A stretch of 5,795 bases of DNA from an uncultured Klebsiella sp. (GTDB lineage Bacteria; Pseudomonadota; Gammaproteobacteria; Enterobacterales; Enterobacteriaceae): the NCBI GenBank assembly GCA_902490055.1, contig CABUCP010000234.1, positions 1 to 5,795 of the forward strand. The letters run 5' to 3'. Each line of letters begins with the position of its first letter. The first letter of the stretch is position 1. The notes under the pieces were generated by a model, which searched no databases, was not told the origin of the DNA, and saw nothing but the letters and a program-made list of their open reading frames with translations. Positions 1 to 4,758 of this stretch are shown here, one piece after another. Made by a program: the position numbers and the translations under genes.

Positions 1-566
1 GCGTGGCCAACATCGATCGTCAGACGCTGAAAAATAACACCGTCGCATTGGCTAAAGCGGGTAAGATCTTTAATGTTCCGGTTATTTATACTTCTGTCGA
101 AACCAAAAGCTTCAGCGGCTATATCTGGCCGGAACTGCTGGCCGTTCATCCTGAAGTGAAACCGATTGAACGTACCTCCATGAACTCCTGGGAAGACACC
201 GGTTTTGTGAATGCGGTGAAAGCCACCGGACGTAAAAAACTGATCATTTCCGCCCTGTGGACCGAAGTGTGTCTGACTTTCCCGGCGCTGATGGCGCTGG
301 AAGCAGGTTATGAAGTGTATGTGGTGACCGATACCTCCGGAGGCACCTCCGTTGACGCCCATGAGCGCGCTATCGACCGCATGGTACAGGCCGGTGCCGT
401 GCCGGTGACCTGGCAGCAGGTACTGCTGGAGTACCAGCGTGATTGGTCACGTAAAGAGACCTACGATGCGGTGATGGATCTGGTTCGTGAACATAGCGGC
501 GCCTACGGTATGGGCGTGGATTATGCTTATACCATGGTGCACGGCGCGCCGGAGCGTAAAGCCTAA
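1..566 (+). CDS. Isochorismatase-superfamily (YcaC-like) cysteine hydrolase, 5' end missing
   Basis: This is the 3' part of a cysteine hydrolase of the isochorismatase/nicotinamidase superfamily; the reading frame is open from the window edge to TAA at 564-566. Seen: the nucleophile-loop motif SALWTEVC, with the Cys at codon 270-272, followed by FPALMALEAGYEVYVVTDTSGG, which is the signature strand-helix-strand of this fold. The C-terminal half (DRMVQAGAVPVTWQQVLLEYQRDW) resembles E. coli YcaC closely. Known of the family: a Cys-Asp-Lys type triad cleaves amides or related bonds. The catalytic Asp (the LLVDHQ-like motif) would lie upstream and is not visible. The GTG at 3-5 aligns with about residue 28 of YcaC as I remember it, so it is an internal Val, not the start; the whole protein would be about 214 residues. 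The substrate is unknown. It is probably the first visible gene of a unit with the two genes downstream. The superfamily call is firm; the reaction is not. Confidence 0.88.
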   Translation, partial: VANIDRQTLKNNTVALAKAGKIFNVPVIYTSVETKSFSGYIWPELLAVHPEVKPIERTSMNSWEDTGFVNAVKATGRKKLIISALWTEVCLTFPALMALEAGYEVYVVTDTSGGTSVDAHERAIDRMVQAGAVPVTWQQVLLEYQRDWSRKETYDAVMDLVREHSGAYGMGVDYAYTMVHGAPERKA

Positions 567-575
567 ATACGCTTC

Positions 576-634
576 ATCCTTCAAGCTGCCTCGTTGTTGG
601 CTTCGTTTGCCCGCTTCGATGCAGCATGAATGAT
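576..634. repeat. Degenerate palindromic intergenic repeat, probably an internally deleted enterobacterial repeat
   Basis: The arms at 576-592 and 618-634 are imperfect inverted copies: 14 of 17 positions match, with a 25-base centre. The left arm and the following bases (CTTCAAGCTGC...CGTTGTTGGCTTCGTT) resemble the left end of a dispersed palindromic repeat of about 100-150 bp found between genes in Klebsiella, Serratia and Yersinia. The right arm (TGCAGCATGAAT) resembles its right end. The usual centre is absent, so this looks like a shortened relic. The likeness to that repeat family is from memory. In RNA it could form a hairpin between the first and second genes. Confidence 0.5.
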
Positions 635-644
635 TTTGTGTATT

Positions 645-680
645 GTCATTTATGACTGATGGCGGGTGAAATCCCGTCAT
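645..680 (+). promoter_or_regulatory. Mutually exclusive hairpins in the leader of the ABM-domain gene
   Basis: GTCAT occurs at 645-649 and again at 676-680, and its complement ATGAC lies between them at 652-656. ATGAC can therefore pair with either copy. Separately, 659-666 pairs with 673-680 as an 8-bp stem (one G-U pair) with a 6-base loop. No U-run follows, so it is not an intrinsic terminator. It ends 11 bases before the Shine-Dalgarno sequence AAGGA (692-696), so it could influence translation or mRNA processing. The pairing is visible; any regulatory role is inferred. Confidence 0.3.
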
Positions 681-703
681 TCCCTTGAGGCAAGGAATTC
701 TTA

Positions 704-1249
704 ATGGCGCAACAGAAATCGGTGACGCTGGTCATCAGTCATCTGCTCGATCCACAAAACGGCCAGCGGTATGAAGAGTGGCTGGGAAAAATCATGCCGG
801 TTGCGGCGGAATTCCCCGGCCACCTTGGCGCCAACGTGATCCGTCCGGCTCCCGGGCAAAATCTCTGGAGCGTGATCATTCGCTTCGACACCATCGAACA
901 TCTCTATGCCTGGACGCAGTCGGAAACCCGTCGCGAACTGGTGGCGGAAATAGCCCCGCTGCTTAATGAAGGCGATCGTACCGAAGTCCGCACCGAGCCG
1001 GCTTTCTGGTTTACCCCGCCTGCGGCCAACGTCCGCCAGCCGCTGCGCTGGAAACAGTTTCTGATAACCCTGCTGGTCATCTTTCCCAGCACCAACCTGG
1101 TGCCCTGGCTGACCGGGATGCTGCTGCCCATGCTGCAGGGGAGCTTGTTATTGCATCTGATTAACGATGCGCTGGTGGTTGCGTTGGTAGTCTGGTTATG
1201 GATGCCCATCGTGACCCGTCTGTTTGCCGGCTGGTTGAAGAAAAACTAG
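704..1249 (+). CDS. Membrane-anchored antibiotic biosynthesis monooxygenase (ABM) domain protein
   Basis: This 181-residue protein combines a soluble ferredoxin-like ABM domain with a hydrophobic C-terminal region (compare COG3224). Residues about 5-100 carry the ABM pattern: a first strand (SVTLVISHLL), a helix with YEEWL, then FPGHLGANVIRP, and a second strand-helix unit (LWSVIIRFDTIEHLYAWTQSETRREL). Residues about 117-141 and 147-173 are two likely transmembrane helices. The C-terminal end, WLKKN, is positively charged and probably cytoplasmic; a two-helix hairpin would put the ABM domain in the cytoplasm as well. Known: ABM domains are small dimeric oxygenases or heme/quinone-handling folds. 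No catalytic chemistry can be assigned here. The start is set by AAGGA at 692-696, 7 bases before the ATG. The amidohydrolase starts 25 bp downstream, so the two are co-transcribed and the protein probably acts on the same substrate or its product. The domain call is firm; the function is unknown. Confidence 0.85.
   Translation: MAQQKSVTLVISHLLDPQNGQRYEEWLGKIMPVAAEFPGHLGANVIRPAPGQNLWSVIIRFDTIEHLYAWTQSETRRELVAEIAPLLNEGDRTEVRTEPAFWFTPPAANVRQPLRWKQFLITLLVIFPSTNLVPWLTGMLLPMLQGSLLLHLINDALVVALVVWLWMPIVTRLFAGWLKKN
1171..1178 (+). other. Chi octamer
   Basis: An exact GCTGGTGG lies on the plus strand inside the ABM-domain gene, in the codons for the second transmembrane helix. In E. coli and its relatives this octamer modulates RecBCD recombination. 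It is also favoured by coding bias (Leu-Val codons), so its presence may be incidental. Confidence 0.5.
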
Positions 1250-1274
1250 ACCCGCTGGCTCAAAGGAGAGCGTT

Positions 1275-3143
1275 ATGTCGCAAACTGCCACACTGATTCT
1301 GACCCACGGGCAGATTCATACCCTCGATCGCGCCAATCCGCTGGCGGAAGCCGTGGCGATCGCCAACGGAAAAATCCTGGCGACCGGCAACCACGACCGG
1401 ATCATGAGCTTTGCCGCTGATGGTACGCAAATTGTCGATCTGAAAGGACATACGGTGATCCCGGGCCTTAACGACTCGCATCTGCACCTGATCCGCGGCG
1501 GCCTGAACTATAACCTCGAGCTGCGCTGGGAAGGGGTGCCTTCTCTTGCTGATGCGCTGAGGATGCTGAAAGATCAGGCCGATCGTACGCCGTCGCCGCA
1601 GTGGGTGAGGGTGGTCGGCGGCTGGAGCGAATTCCAGTTTGCCGAACGGCGGATGCCGACGCTGGAAGAGCTTAATGAGGCGGCGCCGGACACGCCGGTG
1701 TTCGTACTCCATCTTTACGATCGCGCGCTGCTGAACCGTGCGGCGCTGAAGGCTGTCGGCTATAACAAAGAGACGCCGGATCCGGCGGGCGGCGAGATCG
1801 TTCGCGACAATAACGGCAATCCAACCGGAATGCTGATCGCCAAACCGAATGCGATGATCCTTTACGCGACGCTGGCCAAAGGGCCGAAGCTGCCGCTCGA
1901 TCTGCAGGTCAATTCAACCCGCCAGTTTATGCGCGAATTGAACCGTTTAGGATTAACCAGCGCCATTGATGCCGGGGGCGGTTTCCAGAACTACCCGGAA
2001 GATTACGAAATTATCGAGCAGCTGCACGCCAAAGAGCAGATGACCGTCCGTATCGCCTACAACCTCTTTACCCAGCGGCCGAAGCAGGAGCTGGAAGATT
2101 TTGAGCGCTGGACCGATATGCTGAAGCCGGGCCAGGGCACTGATTTCTATCGCGCCAACGGCGCTGGTGAAATGCTGGTCTTCTCGGCGGCGGATTTTGA
2201 AGACTTCCTGCAGCCGCGCCCGGATCTGCCGGAAGGAATGGAAGACGAACTGGAGCGCGTGGTACGCCACCTGGTTGAACACCGCTGGCCGTTCCGCCTG
2301 CATGCTACCTATGACGAATCAATCAGCCGAATGCTGGACGTGTTCGAGAAGGTGAACCGCGATATTCCGTTTAACGGCCTGCACTGGTTCTTCGACCACG
2401 CCGAGACCATCACCGAGCGTAATATTGAACGCGTGAAAGCGCTGGGCGGCGGCATCGCGGTACAGCACCGGATGGCCTTCCAGGGAGAATATTTCGTTGA
2501 CCGTTACGGCAAAGAAGCGGTGAAACATACGCCGCCGGTAGCGAAAATGCTTGAGCTTGAGGTGCCAGTAGGGTTGGGTACCGACGCGACCCGCGTCGCC
2601 AGCTATAACCCGTGGACCGCGCTGTACTGGCTGGTTTCCGGGCGTACCGTCGGCGGGATGGCGATGTATGACGATAATAATCGTCTGCCGCGTGATGTGG
2701 CCCTTGAGCTATGGACGGCGGGAAGCGCGTGGTTCTCCAGCGAGCAGGGCAAAAAAGGGCGTATTGAGAAAGATCAGCTAGCTGACCTGGTCGTGCTGTC
2801 AAAAGACTACTTCAGCGTTGCCGAAGAAGAGATTAAGGGGATTGAATCGGTACTGACCGTGGTTGATGGCAAAGTGGTGTACGCCGCCGGGCATTTCTCG
2901 CCGCTGGCGCCGCCGCCAATTCCGGTATTGCCGGAGTGGTCGCCGGTGGTAAAAGTGCCTGGTCACTATCGCTCGGCGCCACCTGCGGCCGCGAAAGTTG
3001 GCGCAGTGGTGCAGATGCACCAGTGCTGCGGCAGCTGCGGCGTGCATGGTCACCAGCATGATATTGCGCGCAAGTCATCGATTCCGGTGGCCGATGAGCA
3101 AGCATTCTGGGGCGTGCTGGGTTGTTCTTGTTTCGCGTTCTGA
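1275..3143 (+). CDS. YtcJ-type metal-dependent amidohydrolase (amidohydrolase 3 family) with Cys/His-rich tail
   Basis: This 622-residue protein is a metal-dependent hydrolase of the amidohydrolase superfamily, YtcJ/COG1574 group; some relatives are annotated as AepA or N-substituted formamide deformylase. Residues 1-60 form the N-terminal part of the small beta-sandwich domain. The metal-binding HxH follows (DSHLHL, H69 and H71). Later barrel ligands are recognisable: H343 in RLHATYDES, H375 in WFFDHAET and D437 in GLGTDATR. Residues about 497-540 (QLADLVVLSKDYFSV, then VLTVVDGKVVYAAG) close the sandwich domain, as is usual in the family. The remaining about 80 residues are a Pro/Ala-rich linker and then a tail rich in Cys and His: C584, C585, C588, H591, H593, H595, and GCSCFAF at the end. 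This tail is not needed for the barrel and may bind metal. There is no signal peptide, so it is probably cytoplasmic. AAGGAG at 1263-1268, 6 bases before the ATG, fixes the start. The substrate, probably an amide, cyclic amide or carbamate, cannot be read from the sequence. Confidence 0.88.
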   Translation: MSQTATLILTHGQIHTLDRANPLAEAVAIANGKILATGNHDRIMSFAADGTQIVDLKGHTVIPGLNDSHLHLIRGGLNYNLELRWEGVPSLADALRMLKDQADRTPSPQWVRVVGGWSEFQFAERRMPTLEELNEAAPDTPVFVLHLYDRALLNRAALKAVGYNKETPDPAGGEIVRDNNGNPTGMLIAKPNAMILYATLAKGPKLPLDLQVNSTRQFMRELNRLGLTSAIDAGGGFQNYPEDYEIIEQLHAKEQMTVRIAYNLFTQRPKQELEDFERWTDMLKPGQGTDFYRANGAGEMLVFSAADFEDFLQPRPDLPEGMEDELERVVRHLVEHRWPFRLHATYDESISRMLDVFEKVNRDIPFNGLHWFFDHAETITERNIERVKALGGGIAVQHRMAFQGEYFVDRYGKEAVKHTPPVAKMLELEVPVGLGTDATRVASYNPWTALYWLVSGRTVGGMAMYDDNNRLPRDVALELWTAGSAWFSSEQGKKGRIEKDQLADLVVLSKDYFSVAEEEIKGIESVLTVVDGKVVYAAGHFSPLAPPPIPVLPEWSPVVKVPGHYRSAPPAAAKVGAVVQMHQCCGSCGVHGHQHDIARKSSIPVADEQAFWGVLGCSCFAF

Positions 3144-3150
3144 TACTTTT

Positions 3151-3180
3151 GCCCGCTGGCGCTACGCTTACCGGGCCTAC
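3151..3180. repeat. REP element (repetitive extragenic palindrome)
   Basis: On the minus strand this reads gtaggcccggtaagcg followed by tagcgccagcgggc, which matches the REP consensus I know from Klebsiella/Enterobacter. The outer arms GCCCG (3151-3155) and CGGGC (3172-3176) pair. It begins 8 bases after the amidohydrolase stop codon, the typical 3'-end position, where REPs stabilise upstream mRNA or limit read-through. Only one copy is present, so it is not a paired BIME. Confidence 0.8.
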
Positions 3181-3198
3181 AGTAAATATAACAGGCAC

Positions 3199-3226
3199 AA
3201 AAAAGGCTCGCATTTGCGAGCCTTTT
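3199..3226 (-). terminator. Intrinsic terminator of the peroxiredoxin gene, probably bidirectional
   Basis: A perfect 11-bp stem (AAAAGGCTCGC at 3201-3211 with its complement at 3216-3226) has the 4-base loop ATTT. On the minus strand the hairpin is followed by six Ts (3204-3199), which makes a strong Rho-independent terminator 18 bases beyond the peroxiredoxin stop. On the plus strand only TTTT is available, inside the stem, so termination of the amidohydrolase transcript is weaker but likely. Confidence 0.9.
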
Positions 3227-3244
3227 GACTAAAACGTCTGCCGA

Positions 3245-3847
3245 TTACAGGCTGGAGACGTTTTCGGTCAGGTATTTAGCCACGCCTTCCGGAGAAGCTG
3301 CCATACCTTCTTTGCCTTTTTCCCACTGAGCCGGGCAAACTTCACCGTGCTCTTCGTGGAACTGCAGCGCGTCAACCATACGCAGCATTTCGTCGATGTT
3401 ACGGCCCAGCGGCAGGTCGTTAACTACCTGGTGGCGAACAATGCCGTTAGCGTCGATCAGGAAGGAACCGCGCAGCGCAACGCCTTCGTCCGGATGCTCG
3501 ATACCGTAAGCTTTCTGAATTTCACGTTTGATGTCGGCAACCATCGCGTATTTAACCGGGCCGATACCGCCCTGGTCTACCGGAGTGTTACGCCATGCGT
3601 TGTGCACGAACTCGGAGTCGAAGGAAACGCCAACCACTTCTACGCCGCGTTTCTGGAATTCTTCGTAGCGCTTGTCGAAAGCGATCAGTTCAGACGGGCA
3701 AACGAAAGTGAAGTCCATTGGCCAGAAGAACAGGACGGTAGCTTTACCGTTGGTGTGCTGCTTGAAGTTGAATTTCTCAACGATTTCGCCGTTACCTAAT
3801 ACTGCTGCAGCGGTAAAGTCCGGAGCCTGACGAGTAACCAGAACCAT
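3245..3847 (-). CDS. tsaA: Typical 2-Cys peroxiredoxin (AhpC/TSA family, peroxiredoxin C)
   Basis: This 200-residue thiol peroxidase reduces H2O2, alkyl hydroperoxides and perhaps peroxynitrite in the cytoplasm. The active-site motif P43-x3-T47-x2-C50 lies in WPMDFTFVCP, with peroxidatic Cys50. Arg126 in LRGSFLID is the usual catalytic arginine. Resolving Cys171 lies in GEVCPAQW, as in dimeric typical 2-Cys (Prx1-type) enzymes. A GGIGP motif is present at 93-97, a feature linked to over-oxidation sensitivity; the C-terminal YF motif that normally accompanies it is not obvious. Codons are strongly biased to the highly expressed set (CGT, GGT, AAC, TTC, CTG, GAA), unlike the flanking genes, so the protein is probably abundant. 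AGGAG (3858-3854) lies 6 bases before the ATG. It follows acpH in the same direction but has its own promoter. The symbol follows the Salmonella gene I remember at this locus, near acpH-queA; E. coli K-12 lacks it here. Confidence 0.93.
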   Translation of the reverse strand: MVLVTRQAPDFTAAAVLGNGEIVEKFNFKQHTNGKATVLFFWPMDFTFVCPSELIAFDKRYEEFQKRGVEVVGVSFDSEFVHNAWRNTPVDQGGIGPVKYAMVADIKREIQKAYGIEHPDEGVALRGSFLIDANGIVRHQVVNDLPLGRNIDEMLRMVDALQFHEEHGEVCPAQWEKGKEGMAASPEGVAKYLTENVSSL

Positions 3848-3894
3848 ATGATTCTCCTGTTATTACTAAGGTTAATTGGAACGCAACGCGGGCC

Positions 3895-3923
3895 AGTATA
3901 GGCAGAGGCGGGCAGGAACTCAA
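3895..3923 (-). promoter_or_regulatory. Sigma70 promoter of the peroxiredoxin gene
   Basis: The minus strand reads TTGAGT (3923-3918), a 17-base spacer, then TATACT (3900-3895). That is 4 of 6 and 5 of 6 matches to the -35 and -10 consensus, with ideal spacing. The transcript would start near 3888 and give a leader of about 40 bases ending in AGGAG. No competing -10 this good lies between it and the start codon. Confidence 0.65.
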
Positions 3924-3960
3924 TGCGGCGCTGACAATCGATGAGAAAGGTTTTACCTAT
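3924..3960 (-). promoter_or_regulatory. Candidate OxyR site directly upstream of the peroxiredoxin -35 box
   Basis: Against the OxyR pattern ATAGnTnnnAnCTAT-n7-ATAGnTnnnAnCTAT, the minus strand starting at 3960 reads ATAGGTAAAACCTTT, matching 9 of 10 fixed positions. The second half, 7 bases further on, matches only 4 of 10 (total 13 of 20). The 37-base pattern ends exactly where the -35 box begins, which is where OxyR binds to activate ahpC- and katG-like promoters. Position and product fit well; the second half is weak. Confidence 0.35.
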
Positions 3961-3977
3961 TGATATTTATTCAATAG
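3957..3977. promoter_or_regulatory. 21-bp palindrome with LysR-type T-N11-A core
   Basis: Perfect 7-base arms CTATTGA (3957-3963) and TCAATAG (3971-3977) flank the AT-rich spacer TATTTAT. It contains the T-N11-A core typical of LysR-type regulator boxes. Its centre is about 79 bases upstream of the inferred peroxiredoxin transcript start, near the usual recognition-site distance for such activators. It overlaps the candidate OxyR pattern by four bases, so the two may be one binding region. Confidence 0.4.
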
Positions 3978-4010
3978 CGCTTTCAGAATAATCATTCTGT
4001 GAGAAAGCGC
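3977..4010 (-). terminator. Hairpin after acpH, possible weak terminator
   Basis: The 8-bp outer stem GCGCTTTC (3977-3984) pairs with GAAAGCGC (4003-4010). An inner 5-bp stem (3985-3989 with 3994-3998) stacks on it with a 4-base bulge. It starts 6 bases after the acpH stop on the minus strand. What follows it is TATTGAATAAATAT, AT-rich but not a U-run, so termination is probably partial. Some acpH transcripts may read on into the peroxiredoxin gene. Confidence 0.45.
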
Positions 4011-4016
4011 AATCTT

Positions 4017-4598
4017 TTAAAGCGTGCCTTTTTTCGCCTGCGCCATCATTTGCGGATAAAAACGCCAGAATTGCTGCTCCAGCTGCGTATAGTGGTTATC
4101 AAGGTCGTGCCATGAATCACGTAGCGCATCAAGACGCGGGCGGCGGCTGGCCATACCGTTCAGGACGCGCTGAATGAATTCCATGTCCTGATAGCGTTCC
4201 AGCCAGCGCTCGGACCACATATATTCATTAAGATTAACAAAACGCGGCGGCGAGTCCGGCAGAATTTGCGCCACCTGCGCGTGGGCGTAGCGCACGAATT
4301 CGCTCAGCGGCAGATCTGGAGAGATTTGCGCCCAGTGGTGCGACAAGAAATGATCCCACATCACGTCGAGAGAAATCGGCGCCACCCGGCGGGTCTCGGG
4401 GCGAAACCACTCGCGCGCCTCCTTCACTTCCGCCAGATTGTCGGTCATCACGTCGATACGCCGGTGCATATAAATGCCATCAACGATGTCCGCGGGGTAC
4501 TCGCCCTGGGGATTACCGCGAACGAAATCGGCTAACAGATTGCCCGGCAGCGAGCTATCCGCAAGATGGGCGAGGTGTAAATGTGCTAGAAAATTCAT
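4017..4598 (-). CDS. acpH: Acyl carrier protein phosphodiesterase (ACP hydrolyase)
   Basis: This 193-residue protein (formerly YajB) removes the 4'-phosphopantetheine arm from holo-ACP, giving apo-ACP and phosphopantetheine. It is the counterpart of AcpS in cofactor turnover in fatty acid synthesis and is cytoplasmic. Its length equals E. coli AcpH and most blocks are identical as I remember them: [13 protein letters not shown] at the start, [10 protein letters not shown] (D24), MHRRIDV (H45, D49), LDVMWDHFL (D78, D82, H83), LPDSPPRF and [17 protein letters not shown]. The His/Asp set fits its distant relation to HD-fold metal phosphodiesterases. The Shine-Dalgarno is poor: AAGG lies about 12 bases before the ATG, which suits modest expression. 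It diverges from queA, as in other enterobacteria, and is followed at 169 bp by the peroxiredoxin gene in the same direction. No frameshift or missing key residue is seen. Confidence 0.96.
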   Translation of the reverse strand: MNFLAHLHLAHLADSSLPGNLLADFVRGNPQGEYPADIVDGIYMHRRIDVMTDNLAEVKEAREWFRPETRRVAPISLDVMWDHFLSHHWAQISPDLPLSEFVRYAHAQVAQILPDSPPRFVNLNEYMWSERWLERYQDMEFIQRVLNGMASRRPRLDALRDSWHDLDNHYTQLEQQFWRFYPQMMAQAKKGTL

Positions 4599-4668
4599 AT
4601 CGACTTCAATCCTTCAAACGGCCGCTGAGCGATTTGCCGTTGGTGCAGGTTAATGGGTGTATTCCGCT

Positions 4669-4697
4669 ATTATATCCAGCGTTGAATAGGGTAACGG
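4669..4697 (-). promoter_or_regulatory. Candidate acpH promoter
   Basis: A perfect -10 box TATAAT lies on the minus strand at 4674-4669, about 70 bases before the acpH start. With a 17-base spacer the -35 position (4697-4692) reads CCGTTA, a poor match. There is no exact extended TGn; a TG lies one base further up. The transcript would start near 4662. Confidence 0.5.
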
Positions 4698-4726
4698 TTG
4701 CAGGAAGACCCTGCCGGCACTAGACT
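4698..4726 (+). promoter_or_regulatory. Candidate queA promoter
   Basis: TTGCAG (4698-4703), a 17-base spacer and TAGACT (4721-4726) match the sigma70 consensus at 3 of 6 and 4 of 6 positions. This predicts a start near 4733 and a short leader of about 26 bases. Both hexamers are weak, so an activator may help; Fis has been reported upstream of E. coli queA as I recall. The -35 box abuts the -35 position of the divergent acpH promoter. Confidence 0.4.
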
Positions 4727-4758
4727 ACCCGCCTCTTTATTTAGTCTGAGTCATCGTC

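Noticed and set aside
3..5. GTG as a true start of the first gene
   Set aside because: The family needs about 27 more N-terminal residues including the catalytic Asp, and the GTG aligns with an internal Val. The gene is cut by the window edge rather than short.
641..646. TATTGT as a -10 box of a promoter for the ABM gene
   Set aside because: At 17 bases upstream only GATGCA is found, which is not a -35 box. The match is too weak to claim a separate promoter, though it cannot be excluded.
1260..1712. Minus-strand open frames within the amidohydrolase (also 1953-2303, 2410-2802 and 2833-3213)
   Set aside because: All lie inside a clear amidohydrolase coding region, have low-complexity composition and lack family motifs or convincing starts.
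3151..3226. REP plus hairpin as a small RNA gene or mobile element
   Set aside because: The REP matches the known extragenic repeat and the hairpin is an ordinary terminator. No promoter or target duplication is visible.
3347..3799. 150-codon open frame on the plus strand opposite the peroxiredoxin gene
   Set aside because: It is a mirror of the strongly biased codons of the peroxiredoxin. It has no good ribosome site and no recognisable domain.
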